64,000 nucleotides of DNA, from contig NZ_JAQSDC010000004.1 in NCBI RefSeq assembly GCF_029945705.1, positions 248,001 through 312,000 on the forward strand, in the 5' to 3' direction. The notes beneath the pieces were generated by a model that saw only the letters and a program-made list of their open reading frames with translations, did no database searches and was not told where the DNA came from. The stretch comes from Methylotenera sp. (GTDB lineage: Bacteria; Pseudomonadota; Gammaproteobacteria; Burkholderiales; Methylophilaceae). A program made the position numbers and the translations under genes. Of this stretch, positions 11,165 through 21,210 are shown piece after piece (position 1 is the stretch's first letter; each line of letters opens with the position of its first letter).

Positions 11165-11656
11165 ATGCCGAATAATGTCTATAACATTCCTCTTTATGGC
11201 AAGCCAATCGAGCTAGATGAGCAAGGTATTTATTACGCTATTAATCGTAAAACCGGGGATATTAATAACGTATTTCAGCTGGCTTATGAAGGTGATGCTA
11301 AAGAAGGTAGTGCCAACGTAGACCAAGATTGGTATTTATACCAATTAAAAAATACGGGTAAAAATGGCGAAATGGGCTGGGTGATACTGGCTGACAACGG
11401 TGATTATCCTTTAAGAAGTGTGTCAACTGAAGAGATTAAGCATCATTTCGACAAGCCAGAATATGCTGAACCAAAAGGCGCTTGGCAGCTTATGCGAAAT
11501 TCAAGATATGGGTTTGGTAAATTTACGCCAATTCACTCAGATGACAATGTGCGTTTTGCGCTGATTTTTTTTTCAGGCGCAGAAATGTTGGTGCCATTAT
11601 TGATTTTAAAAGCGGATGATCATAGTTTGCAAAGCTTAGTTGATCTTAAACAATAA
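11165..11656 (+). CDS. Uncharacterised protein, paralogous to the protein at 25439-25972
   Basis: Complete ORF between era and recO; shares the KPEYAEPKGAWQLMRNSRYGFGKFTP block with its paralog. Confidence 0.82.
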   Translation: MPNNVYNIPLYGKPIELDEQGIYYAINRKTGDINNVFQLAYEGDAKEGSANVDQDWYLYQLKNTGKNGEMGWVILADNGDYPLRSVSTEEIKHHFDKPEYAEPKGAWQLMRNSRYGFGKFTPIHSDDNVRFALIFFSGAEMLVPLLILKADDHSLQSLVDLKQ

Positions 11657-12393
11657 TGGCGGTTAGTTCTAATCCACACCGCCAAGATAACCAACCCGTC
11701 TATGTGCTTCACACTTACCCGTTTAAAGAAACCAGCTTAGTTGTAGAGTTGTTTGCACATGGTTTTGGCCGTGTGGCAACTACGGCAAAAGGTGCAAGGC
11801 GGCCAAGGTCTGCCATGCGAGGCATGCTACAGTCTTTTCAGCCTTTACTAGCTACTTGGTCAGGCAAGTTAGAGCTTAAAACATTGCATAGCTTAGAGTG
11901 GGGTGGAGGCTTATTACTGCTTAAAGGTGAAGCGCTGATGTGCGGCTTCTACCTGAATGAATTGTTATTGCGATTGCTTCCACGTGAAGATCCGCATGAA
12001 AGCTTATTTGAGTATTACAGCGCGACCTTAAAGATACTAGCGAATGGTGAAAATTTAGCGACTACGCTTAGGCGTTTTGAGCTGAAACTGCTGCAAGAAC
12101 TTGGCTATGCCATTCCGCTTCAGCATGATGTGAGTAGTGAGCAGATTTTAGAAGATACAAATTATCGTTATCTTGCCGAACACGGCGCAACAAGGTTAAA
12201 TGGATCGTTGACTCGTGTAAATAATGGCATACAGTTGCTCGGCAAAACCTTAATAGATATGGCGAGTGACGATTACAGCAACATTCAAACACAGCAGCAA
12301 AGTAAGCAATTGATGCGTTATTTATTATCCCATTATTTAGGCGATAAACCTTTGCATACGAGACAATTGCTGATTGATTTACAAGGTTTATAA
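11656..12393 (+). CDS. recO: DNA repair protein RecO
   Basis: VYVLHTYPFKETSLVVELFAHGFGRVATTAKGARRPRS; era-recO-pdxJ synteny. Confidence 0.95.
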   Translation: MAVSSNPHRQDNQPVYVLHTYPFKETSLVVELFAHGFGRVATTAKGARRPRSAMRGMLQSFQPLLATWSGKLELKTLHSLEWGGGLLLLKGEALMCGFYLNELLLRLLPREDPHESLFEYYSATLKILANGENLATTLRRFELKLLQELGYAIPLQHDVSSEQILEDTNYRYLAEHGATRLNGSLTRVNNGIQLLGKTLIDMASDDYSNIQTQQQSKQLMRYLLSHYLGDKPLHTRQLLIDLQGL

Positions 12394-12424
12394 TTTTATA
12401 AAATTTAAAAGATAGAAATTAATC

Positions 12425-13153
12425 ATGATTAAATTAGGTGTCAATATCGACCACGTCGCGACAATCCGCCAAGCGCGTGGCACCAAATACCCAAGCGTGG
12501 TTCAGGCTGCATTGCGCGCTGAACAGTCTGGTGCAGATAGTATAACGCTGCATCTGCGTGAAGATCGTCGTCATATGCAAGATGAGGATGTCCGTGCTTT
12601 GCGTAGTTTGTTGCAAACTCGCATGAATTTGGAATGTGCTGTGACTGATGAAATGATAGAGATCGCGTTGGAAGTTGCACCGCAAGACGTCTGCCTAGTG
12701 CCAGAACGCCGCGAAGAGCGAACTACCGAAGGTGGCTTAGATGTGATTGGCAACTTTGCCAATGTGCAAAAAGCTGTGAAAAGATTAAGTGACGCTGGTA
12801 TCCGAGTTTCTCTATTTATTGGTCCAGACTTTGCACAAATCGATGCTGCAAAAAAAGTAGGTGCACCAGTCATTGAGCTGCATACAGGTACATTTGCCGA
12901 TGCTGAAAATCCAGTGGATAAAGCGCGCGAGTTGCAACGTATCAAAGATGCCGTAACTCACGGTTTAAACTTAGGTTTGGTGGTGAATGCAGGCCACGGA
13001 TTGCACTACCATAACGTACATGAAATCGCCTGTATTGAAGGTATCGATGAACTTAATATCGGTCATGCGATTGTTGCTCATGCCTTATTTGTCGGTTGGG
13101 ACAATGCTGTGCGAGAGATGAAAGCGCTAGTTAAAGAGTTTAGCTATAAATAA
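12425..13153 (+). CDS. pdxJ: Pyridoxine 5'-phosphate synthase
   Basis: [20 protein letters not shown] signature. Confidence 0.98.
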   Translation: MIKLGVNIDHVATIRQARGTKYPSVVQAALRAEQSGADSITLHLREDRRHMQDEDVRALRSLLQTRMNLECAVTDEMIEIALEVAPQDVCLVPERREERTTEGGLDVIGNFANVQKAVKRLSDAGIRVSLFIGPDFAQIDAAKKVGAPVIELHTGTFADAENPVDKARELQRIKDAVTHGLNLGLVVNAGHGLHYHNVHEIACIEGIDELNIGHAIVAHALFVGWDNAVREMKALVKEFSYK

Positions 13154-13177
13154 TTTAACGGATAGAAGCTCAAGTAA

Positions 13178-13567
13178 ATGATTTTTGGCATTGGTACAGA
13201 CATCGTAGAAGTGGCTCGAATCGAAGCTTCTATTCAGCAGTTTGGTGATGATTTTGCCAAACGCATATTGGCTGAGAGTGAGTTAGTTAGCTATTTGGAA
13301 TCACACATCAAAGCGCGCTTTCTATCTAAGCGTTTTGCTGCAAAAGAAGCTTTTTCTAAAGCTCTGGGTACGGGCCTGCGGGCGCCTGCTACCTTTCAAA
13401 ATATCGCTGTTTCGCATGATGATTTAGGTAAGCCAATATTGGTTTTAGCGCCAGAGTTGCAAGCGTTACTACAGTCTAAAAATATCACGCAAATGCATAT
13501 TAGTATTAGTGACGAGAAAAATTTAGCCGCAGCATTTGTTGTGCTGGAAACTGGTAGTGCAGCATGA
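13178..13567 (+). CDS. acpS: Holo-[acyl-carrier-protein] synthase
   Basis: GIGTDIVEVARI and FAAKEAFSKALGTG motifs. Confidence 0.97.
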   Translation: MIFGIGTDIVEVARIEASIQQFGDDFAKRILAESELVSYLESHIKARFLSKRFAAKEAFSKALGTGLRAPATFQNIAVSHDDLGKPILVLAPELQALLQSKNITQMHISISDEKNLAAAFVVLETGSAA

Positions 13568-14346
13568 GTGAGGCTATAGATATAGCGCGCCGATTTGGCG
13601 GTGTTTCAAGGTTATATGGTGTTGATGGTTTAGCAACATTACAAGCAATGCACATATGCATTATTGGCATCGGTGGTGTAGGTAGTTGGGCCGCTGAAGC
13701 CCTTGCACGCAATGCTGTAGGTACAATCACATTGATTGATTTAGATAACATTGCTGAGTCGAATGTGAATCGTCAGTTGCATGCAGTAGAGGGTGCCTTT
13801 GGTAAAGCCAAAGTGACGGCAATGGCCGAGCGTATTCGCCTGATTAATCCAACTGCTGTGGTACATGAGATTGAAGATTTTGTGACTGTTGAAAACGTGA
13901 AAACCATGCTCAATCACAATTTTCACGGCGTCATTGACTGTATAGATGATGCGAAAGCCAAAGCCGCTATTGCAGCATTATGTCAGCAACAAATTATCCC
14001 ATTAGTAATGACGGGTGCGGCAGGCGGGCGTTTGGATGCAAGTCGCATTAAACAGGCAGATTTAAGCCAAGTTAGTCATGATAAGTTGTTGGCAAAAGTG
14101 CGTAACTTGTTGCGTCGAGATTATGGTTTTGCAAAAGCGGACATTGGTAAAAATAAGCCTGCAAAACTTGGTATCCAATGTATTTATTCTGATGAAGAAG
14201 TCATTATGCCCGATCGCGTATGTGAAACAAATGATGCGTCAATCACTGGTTTAAACTGCGCAGGTTATGGCTCTAGCGTGTGTGTGACCGCGCCATTTGG
14301 GTTTGCCGCAGCAGGGCTGTTAATTCGAGGCTTGTTAAAGCGTTAG
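13564..14346 (+). CDS. tcdA: tRNA threonylcarbamoyladenosine dehydratase (TcdA/CsdL)
   Basis: ThiF/E1-like GIGGVGSWAAEALARN motif; RFGGVSRLYG N-terminus. Confidence 0.92.
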   Translation: MSEAIDIARRFGGVSRLYGVDGLATLQAMHICIIGIGGVGSWAAEALARNAVGTITLIDLDNIAESNVNRQLHAVEGAFGKAKVTAMAERIRLINPTAVVHEIEDFVTVENVKTMLNHNFHGVIDCIDDAKAKAAIAALCQQQIIPLVMTGAAGGRLDASRIKQADLSQVSHDKLLAKVRNLLRRDYGFAKADIGKNKPAKLGIQCIYSDEEVIMPDRVCETNDASITGLNCAGYGSSVCVTAPFGFAAAGLLIRGLLKR

Positions 14347-14357
14347 TGAGCCTAAAG

Positions 14358-14903
14358 TTAATGAGTATGCCTGTCAGCGCTCAATATTTTGTTCTCAAGC
14401 GTTTGATGAATTTGCTCTAATAAAAAGCTTGTAGATTCTCGACCAAGTTTTGATTCTCGCATTGCCATATGCCACATTGAAATGCAACTTCTTAAGTCGT
14501 ATTCATTGTTACATGAGTTAACGCATACCTTGATATTGTGTCCCATCAGTCCCAAATAATCATCAGCAGATTCTAGAAGTATGGTTTTAATGGCAGCAAT
14601 TTTTGCTGAGTCGATAGGCAACTCATCACTAATTGAGGTAATGAAAGAAAGTGTGGCAAGTGTTGAGTGGCTGGGTGTTTTATTTTTACTTAATGAAGTG
14701 ATGCTGTTGAATTGATGAATGTAACCATTTGACATTAATTTATTTAGAGTGATTGTTAGTTGCTCTTTTTTAAAAAACTTTTCTAGTTCATCAATATTAC
14801 GAACACCATTGACCAATAGCAAAACTTGTCGCTCTCTTACACTTAGTGTGCGATTTTGATTGATAAATTCATTGAACCCAAGCGCTGATTTTTCATAAAC
14901 CAT
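14358..14903 (-). CDS. Uncharacterised protein with winged-helix-like N-terminal region
   Basis: ORF continues upstream to 14990 but MVYEKSALGFNEFINQNRTLSVRERQVLLLVNG is the likely start; faces away from ppk. Confidence 0.6.
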   Translation of the reverse strand: MVYEKSALGFNEFINQNRTLSVRERQVLLLVNGVRNIDELEKFFKKEQLTITLNKLMSNGYIHQFNSITSLSKNKTPSHSTLATLSFITSISDELPIDSAKIAAIKTILLESADDYLGLMGHNIKVCVNSCNNEYDLRSCISMWHMAMRESKLGRESTSFLLEQIHQTLENKILSADRHTH

Positions 14904-14999
14904 ATTTATTATTTTTCTGTATAAAAATCTATAGAGCGATTCTGGTATAGAAATATTACAGAAAAATGTCACTATACCTAGTTCTATCACTCAGTTTGT

Positions 15000-15032
15000 T
15001 TTTCATCAAATTTTCATCAATTTGTCACAATC
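15000..15032 (+). promoter_or_regulatory. Candidate PhoB (Pho) box upstream of ppk
   Basis: Three consecutive 11-mers TTTTCATCAAA / TTTTCATCAAT / TTGTCACAATC, resembling Pho-box half-sites with 11-bp phasing; -10-like CATAATAT follows at about 15037. Confidence 0.7.
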
Positions 15033-15071
15033 GGCGCATAATATCCTATGCATATTAATACTGAAAATCAT

Positions 15072-17135
15072 ATGCGCTCAACTTACCCACCGTTAAAACT
15101 ACTTAACCGCGACATCAGCATTTTAGCGTTCAATCAACGTGTATTAAGTCTTGCACAAAATCTTGATTATCCGCTGCTAGAGCGCTTACGCTTTCTTTGC
15201 ATAGTGTCATCAAATCTAGATGAGTTCTTTGAAGTGCGTGCCGCGCCTCATGTAGATGCGATGCGTGAAGATGAACGTAAAAGTGATATCAATGTACAAA
15301 GTTATGAGGCTATTTCAGAAGCCGCGCATACTTTGGTCGATAAGCAATATCAGATTTTTAATACCGAATTGATGCCCGCGCTGACAAAAAAAGGCGTGTA
15401 TTTGGTTTCGCATGGTGATCGTACTGCAGAACAACGTAAATGGGTCGCCAAGTATTTTGAGACTGAGGTGCGGCCTTTGTTGGTGCCAGTGGCGCTTGAT
15501 CCATCACATCCATTCCCGCAAGTGGCTAATAAATCGCTTAATTTTATTGTGTTATTAGGTGGCAACGATGCTTTTGGTCGCGATAACAATATTGCGATTG
15601 TTAAAGTGCCAAGAGTGTTGCCGCGTTTAATTAAATTTCCTAAAAATTTAAGTGATAAGCAGCAAAAATTTGTTTCTTTATCTAGCGTTATTAGAGCGCA
15701 TTTGGCTAGTTTATTTACTGGCCGTGAAGTGCTTAATTTTTCACAGTTCAGAGTAACGCGTCATTCTGATTTGGCTGTAGATGAAGATGATGTGAAGAAT
15801 TTGCGCACAGCGTTGAGACAAGGGTTAGTGCAACGTAACTTTGGTGATGCGGTTCGTTTAGAAGTGTCCCATGGCTGCGATGAAAAACTTGCTAAGTTTT
15901 TACTGCAGCAATTTGATTTGCCTAAGCAGTCTTTATATCGCGTTAATGGTCTTGTGAATCTCGCTCGATTGATGCAATTGGCAGATTTAGCCGAAGGCAA
16001 TGATCTGAAATTTAAACCATTCGAACCTAAGCGTAGTGAGCAATTGGTTTCTGGACAATCATTTTTTGCGCAGTTAAAACAAAGAGATATATTGATTCAT
16101 CAGCCTTATGAAAGCTTTGAGTCCGTCATCGATTTTCTGCGTGAAGCCGTCTATGATCCAGATGTATTGTCGATTCAGCAAACTATTTATCGTACAGGTT
16201 CTGACCCACGCATGCTTAAACTGCTTCAAGAAGCTGTTAGGCGTGGTAAAGAAGTCATGGCGGTGGTTGAGCTAAAAGCGCGCTTTGATGAAGAAGCTAA
16301 CATTAACTGGGCTGAAGATTTAGAGTCAGTGGGTGCGCAGGTGGTATACGGTGTTGTGGGATTAAAGACACATGCCAAGATGTTGCTAGTCATGCGCCGT
16401 GAGGGTTCGAGTTTAAAACACTATGGACACGTTTCTACGGGAAACTACAACCCTAGAACTGCACGTTTATATACCGATGTGAGTATGTTAACAGCTGATG
16501 TGCAAATCACTCGAGATATGGAGTATCTGTTTAGGCATATCGCTAGTCAAATACAGTTGCCTCGTATGCAAAAGTTACTAGTCGCTCCGTTTAATTTGCA
16601 TAGACAAATGCTGGCTAAAATTAGAAGTGCTGAACTCGCCGCAAAAGCAGGTAAACCTGCACGCATTATTTTAAAAATGAATGCACTGACTGATGTCGCA
16701 CTAGTGCAGGCTTTGGTGAACGCAGGGCGCGCTGGCGTTGAGGTAGATTTGATATTACGTGGTGCTTGTATCTTGCCTATAGATGCACCTGGCCTAGATG
16801 GGCGCATCAGAGTGCGGTCAATTATTGGTAGGCTATTGGAGCATTCTAGAGTTTTCTATTTTAAAATAGATGAAGTAGAAAATATGTGGCTTTCAAGTGC
16901 CGATTGGATGAACCGTAATATGATGCGCCGTGTAGAAATTGCTTGGCCTATCGTCGATGCAGAGAATCGTGCGCGAGTGTTGTTTGAGTGTTGTCAGATG
17001 TCTTTAGATGACAACAAAGATGCATGGCTGCTTAACGCAGATGGAACTTACACATTGAGTACTCTAGCCTTGCCACAATCTAAAGCGAGCGCGTTAAGTG
17101 CGCAGCAACAGTTACTTAAAAAATACGAAAACTAG
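15072..17135 (+). CDS. ppk: Polyphosphate kinase 1
   Basis: LNRDISILAFNQRVL, IVSSNLDEFFEVR and KTHAKMLLVMRRE motifs; ATG at 15072 preferred over 15048, which sits only about 5 bp after the -10-like element. Confidence 0.95.
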   Translation: MRSTYPPLKLLNRDISILAFNQRVLSLAQNLDYPLLERLRFLCIVSSNLDEFFEVRAAPHVDAMREDERKSDINVQSYEAISEAAHTLVDKQYQIFNTELMPALTKKGVYLVSHGDRTAEQRKWVAKYFETEVRPLLVPVALDPSHPFPQVANKSLNFIVLLGGNDAFGRDNNIAIVKVPRVLPRLIKFPKNLSDKQQKFVSLSSVIRAHLASLFTGREVLNFSQFRVTRHSDLAVDEDDVKNLRTALRQGLVQRNFGDAVRLEVSHGCDEKLAKFLLQQFDLPKQSLYRVNGLVNLARLMQLADLAEGNDLKFKPFEPKRSEQLVSGQSFFAQLKQRDILIHQPYESFESVIDFLREAVYDPDVLSIQQTIYRTGSDPRMLKLLQEAVRRGKEVMAVVELKARFDEEANINWAEDLESVGAQVVYGVVGLKTHAKMLLVMRREGSSLKHYGHVSTGNYNPRTARLYTDVSMLTADVQITRDMEYLFRHIASQIQLPRMQKLLVAPFNLHRQMLAKIRSAELAAKAGKPARIILKMNALTDVALVQALVNAGRAGVEVDLILRGACILPIDAPGLDGRIRVRSIIGRLLEHSRVFYFKIDEVENMWLSSADWMNRNMMRRVEIAWPIVDAENRARVLFECCQMSLDDNKDAWLLNADGTYTLSTLALPQSKASALSAQQQLLKKYEN

Positions 17136-17223
17136 TTTAAAAAACATAGCGTATTTAAAAAAATCTGGCATAAAAAACCTACCTTAGAGAATTTGGCTTA
17201 GAAAACTTGGTGTAGAAAATACA

Positions 17224-17697
17224 ATGGCAAATTTGATTTTATGGCGGCATGCCGAAGCTGAAATTCATAGTAAAAGTGGTGCAGACTTTGACCGAGCATT
17301 AACAAAAAGCGGTCATAAAGATGCGGCTAAAATGGCAAAGTGGTTGAATCGACTCTTACCAGAGAATACCACTGTGTACAGTAGCCCTGCAATACGCTGT
17401 CTGCAGACAGCCGCGGAGTTACAAGCGCTAAGTTCAATTAACGTTGAAGTAGCTGATTTTTTGAGTGTAGATAGTACGCCAGAGATGATTGCTAGCCAGA
17501 TTAACAATGACGATAGCAACCAGACCATCTTAATTATTGGGCATCAACCAAACTTAGGTGAGTTAATCACAAAGTTACTAGGTATGAATGAGGGTGCCTG
17601 CGCAGTGAAGAAAGGCTCAGTTTGGTGGCTGCGCCAGCGAATGAATGAGGGGGTTATGCAAACTTATTTATACGCTGTAAACCCCCCCCATTTATAG
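17224..17697 (+). CDS. sixA: Phosphohistidine phosphatase SixA
   Basis: LILWRHAEAE (RHG-type) and IIGHQPNLGELITKLLG motifs. Confidence 0.87.
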   Translation: MANLILWRHAEAEIHSKSGADFDRALTKSGHKDAAKMAKWLNRLLPENTTVYSSPAIRCLQTAAELQALSSINVEVADFLSVDSTPEMIASQINNDDSNQTILIIGHQPNLGELITKLLGMNEGACAVKKGSVWWLRQRMNEGVMQTYLYAVNPPHL

Positions 17698-17703
17698 GCT
17701 ATA

Positions 17704-18177
17704 TTATTTCTTTTTTGGGCGGCCTGTTTTAATTGTTGGCACTTTACTCATAGCCACTTTCAGCGCTGCATCGGTCATCGCAGCTAATTGCATAATACCA
17801 GCGCGTAACAATTCACTTTTTTTAGCAGGATTATCTAGTTTGGCTAAACGTTCTTTCAACACGTAAAGCTGTGCATATTCAGCTTTCGGCATTGTAAAGC
17901 TATCACGTTCCATTTTTAATTTAGGTGCTTTTTCTTTTGCTGCTGGTTTAGCAGGAGCTTTAGCTTTTACAGCTTTCGGCGCAGCTGTTTTTGGTGCAAC
18001 TTTAGCTGAGCTGCTTGTTGTGTTTGTAGCAGGTTTAGCTGTAACTGCTTTAGTCGTTGCTGCTTTGGCAACTAACGGTTTTGGCGTCACAGTATTTTTG
18101 ACTGCAGCTTTCACTGGAGTCGTTTTTTCAACAGGTGCTTTTAGTGCTGCAGCTTGTAGCTGATTGATTTTTGACAT
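17704..18177 (-). CDS. Ala/Lys/Pro-rich histone H1-like protein with C-terminal GRPKKK
   Basis: Low-complexity KAPAKPAAKEKAP region plus a conserved-looking C-terminal segment ending TGRPKKK (AT-hook-like). Confidence 0.75.
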   Translation of the reverse strand: MSKINQLQAAALKAPVEKTTPVKAAVKNTVTPKPLVAKAATTKAVTAKPATNTTSSSAKVAPKTAAPKAVKAKAPAKPAAKEKAPKLKMERDSFTMPKAEYAQLYVLKERLAKLDNPAKKSELLRAGIMQLAAMTDAALKVAMSKVPTIKTGRPKKK

Positions 18178-18255
18178 TATGTTCTCCTAAATAAACAGTA
18201 TAAACAGTTTATACTGTTGCAGAATGTTTAAATGTGAATTTTTTATGACAAAATG

Positions 18256-19785
18256 TTAAATATTAAAAATTTCAAATTGCCAGTTTATCTTTTGCCAAGC
18301 GATGGTTTCTTCGTCTAATAAATAATAAGATTGTGGAAATTTTTCAGGCCAAGACTTTGGTATGTTTAATTGAATGCGGTTTTGACTGTAATGCAGCTGA
18401 AATCCGCGTAAATTAGGCATTTGGCGTGCATGGCATAAAATAACGGCTAGGCGTAAACAGATGAGTTGCATGACAAAAATACGATCTGAAAAGTCAGTTT
18501 CCAATCGTTTTAATTTGCCTTTATAACCCAGTGTTAACAGACTTAAACAATGTAGCTCACTTTGTGAGAAGCCTGCTGGCTCGGTATGTTCTAGTATATA
18601 TGCACCATGTAAATTGGCGTCAACTGGCGAAACTGCGCAGCCGATCTCATGCAGTAATCCAGCCCAGTGTAATTTACTAGTGTGTAATTGTTGTTCGCCA
18701 GCAGCAAAGTGTATGTTTTCACTAATTTTTTCAAATAATTTTCCAGCAACTTCTGCCACAGTTTTTGCGTGCGGCTCATCTACATCAAATTTACGTGCTA
18801 AACGCTGAACAGAGGCGTTTCTTAAATCGACCATTTCATTGTCACGCGCAAGCATGTCGTACAGCAGGCCGTGTCTGAGTGCGCCTTGCGCAACATTTAA
18901 CGTTTCAATTTTTAAAAAATCGAATATACCAATGAGAATAGACAAGCCGCCCGCAATCACAGGTTTCCTATCTTCTTTTAAACCTAATAGCCGTAATTTA
19001 TCTACGTGCTTAGTGCGCAGTAATTCATCTCTAAGCCAATATAAGCCTTCTTTAGTGATTGTGTTAACTGGCCGCCCATATTGGACTAGCACGTCAGCTA
19101 CTGCGCCAACCGTTCCCGATGCACCATAGGCAATATCCCATTGTGCATGGTTAAAGTGAGTGCCTAAGGTGTCAAAAATAGATTCAGCGGCGATCTCTGC
19201 GCGAGTAAAAGCATTCTCGGTGTAGTCGCCTGAACCAAAATGTTTAAGTGACCAAGCCACTGAACCTACGTGTAATGAAGCTGTATGTTGCGATGCAAAG
19301 CCTTGGCCTAAAATGAACTCAGTAGAGCGACCGCCAATGTCTATTACCAAACGACGCTCATTCGATTGTGGTAAAAATCTGCTAACGCCTTTGTAGATAA
19401 GGCGGGCTTCTTCCACACCGGAAATGACCTCTACATCAAACCCTAAAGCTTTTTTAGCGAGTTTGATAAATACATCACGATTATTGGCTTCACGTAAGGT
19501 TTGAGTGGCAACGGCGCGTACATGTGATGGGTCAAAACCTTGTAAACGCTCGCCAAATCTGGCTAAGCAGCGAATGCCACGCTCCATGGATTCTGTAGTT
19601 AGGTTGCGGTTCTCATCCAAATCTCCACCTTGTCGAACTGCTTCTTTTAGATATTCTACGCGCTGGATATGGCCGCTATCTAAGCGACCGATTTCAAGCC
19701 TGAAGCTGTTTGAACCTAAGTCAATTGCTGCAAGCAAAGTTTTGTCGGCAGGTTTTAATGGTAAGGAATTTAGATTATTTTGCAT
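18256..19785 (-). CDS. ppx: Exopolyphosphatase (Ppx/GppA family)
   Basis: AAIDLGSNSFRLEIGR, VIDIGGRSTEFILG and HD-like C-terminal region. Confidence 0.95.
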   Translation of the reverse strand: MQNNLNSLPLKPADKTLLAAIDLGSNSFRLEIGRLDSGHIQRVEYLKEAVRQGGDLDENRNLTTESMERGIRCLARFGERLQGFDPSHVRAVATQTLREANNRDVFIKLAKKALGFDVEVISGVEEARLIYKGVSRFLPQSNERRLVIDIGGRSTEFILGQGFASQHTASLHVGSVAWSLKHFGSGDYTENAFTRAEIAAESIFDTLGTHFNHAQWDIAYGASGTVGAVADVLVQYGRPVNTITKEGLYWLRDELLRTKHVDKLRLLGLKEDRKPVIAGGLSILIGIFDFLKIETLNVAQGALRHGLLYDMLARDNEMVDLRNASVQRLARKFDVDEPHAKTVAEVAGKLFEKISENIHFAAGEQQLHTSKLHWAGLLHEIGCAVSPVDANLHGAYILEHTEPAGFSQSELHCLSLLTLGYKGKLKRLETDFSDRIFVMQLICLRLAVILCHARQMPNLRGFQLHYSQNRIQLNIPKSWPEKFPQSYYLLDEETIAWQKINWQFEIFNI

Positions 19786-19885
19786 TGAGTCGCTAACTTA
19801 AACTTTAGAGAGTTCTATAAAACAATATTATTGTTTATTTTGTAATTATAGTTTGAAACTTTGATGACAATTATAAAATTAAATA

Positions 19886-21124
19886 TCAGTGACTTGTTTT
19901 GCTGTTAGTTTTATTAATATTGGCTTCGGCAGAGCCTATGCCGAATGTCAGGGTAACAACGTCTCCTGGCTGAAGCTGCTCGCTTGATCTGATAATCGTC
20001 CCCAGTTTGTTTTGTACAAAGGCATAACCACGCGTTAACACGGCTTCTGGATTTAGATGAATTAAATTCTGGCTCGCACGTAATAAATTTTGTTGTTTAT
20101 TTTTTACTTGTTGATTCATTGCGGTATTTAAACGCAAAGTTACTTGAGCCAGCTGAGATTTCTGTTGCTCAATTTGTTGGACTGGTGAAATTAGCCTGCG
20201 TGATAGGTAGTCTAAGGCTTGTGAGCGTTGATTCAGTTGATATTGCATCATACGGTTTAATTGTTGTTTTAACTGCTTGAGTGCGCTTAATATATTTTCT
20301 CGAGAGGGTGTGGCTAGTTCGGCTGCAGCGGTTGGCGTTGCTGCCCGTATATCGGCTACAAAGTCGCAAATGGTAAAGTCGGTTTCGTGACCCACACCGC
20401 TAATGGTGGGTATCGAACACTCAGCAATGGCGCGCGCAACAATTTCTTCATTGAATTGCCATAAGTCTTCAATACTGCCACCACCGCGACAAATAATCAG
20501 CACATCGCATTCAGCGCGTTCATTAGCCATTTGAATGGCATCGGCAATCTGTATTGCTACCCCTTTACCTTGCACCGGCGTGGGGTAAATCACAACAGGA
20601 ATACTTGGCATGCGGCGCTTGAGCGTGGTGAGTACATCGCGTAATGCCGCGGCATCGGGCGAAGTTATAATTCCTATTTTTTTAGGATGCGTTGGTAGGG
20701 ATTTTTTAAACGCAGCATCAAATAAGCCTTCGTTTTGTAACTTAGCTTTTAGCTTTTCAAATGCCTCAAATAGCACACCCAAACCTGCGCGTTGCAAAAA
20801 TTCGATGGTCAGTTGAAAGTCACCGCGTGCTTCGTATAGCGTCACAGTACAACGTGCTTCAACTTTATCACCTTCTTTTGGTACCCAATCTAAATAGCTA
20901 TTACGGCCTTTAAACATGACGCAGCGCACTTGGGCACTACTGTCTTTAAGTGAAAAATACCAATGCCCGCTCGCTGCGCGCGTGAGGTTAGAAACTTCGC
21001 CAGACACCCAGAAAAGTGGGAAACTTTGCGTTAATACCTGATTGGCTAAACGATTTAGTTCGCTCACGGTCAAAATTTTCACGTTACGAATTTGCTTTTC
21101 ATTCAATAAAGTAGGTTCAGTCAT
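19886..21124 (-). CDS. xseA: Exodeoxyribonuclease VII large subunit
   Basis: LTVSELNRLANQVLTQSFPLFWVSGEVSN; GRGGGSIEDLWQFNEE; SGVGHETDFTICDFVADIRAATPTAAAE. Confidence 0.97.
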   Translation of the reverse strand: MTEPTLLNEKQIRNVKILTVSELNRLANQVLTQSFPLFWVSGEVSNLTRAASGHWYFSLKDSSAQVRCVMFKGRNSYLDWVPKEGDKVEARCTVTLYEARGDFQLTIEFLQRAGLGVLFEAFEKLKAKLQNEGLFDAAFKKSLPTHPKKIGIITSPDAAALRDVLTTLKRRMPSIPVVIYPTPVQGKGVAIQIADAIQMANERAECDVLIICRGGGSIEDLWQFNEEIVARAIAECSIPTISGVGHETDFTICDFVADIRAATPTAAAELATPSRENILSALKQLKQQLNRMMQYQLNQRSQALDYLSRRLISPVQQIEQQKSQLAQVTLRLNTAMNQQVKNKQQNLLRASQNLIHLNPEAVLTRGYAFVQNKLGTIIRSSEQLQPGDVVTLTFGIGSAEANINKTNSKTSH

Positions 21125-21210
21125 CAGGCGTTATCTATTACAATGTTTTATGGTTCAATTATAAGCGACAGCTAACAAAATCGCGCAGCTAAAAAATAAA
21201 GGTATTTGAA

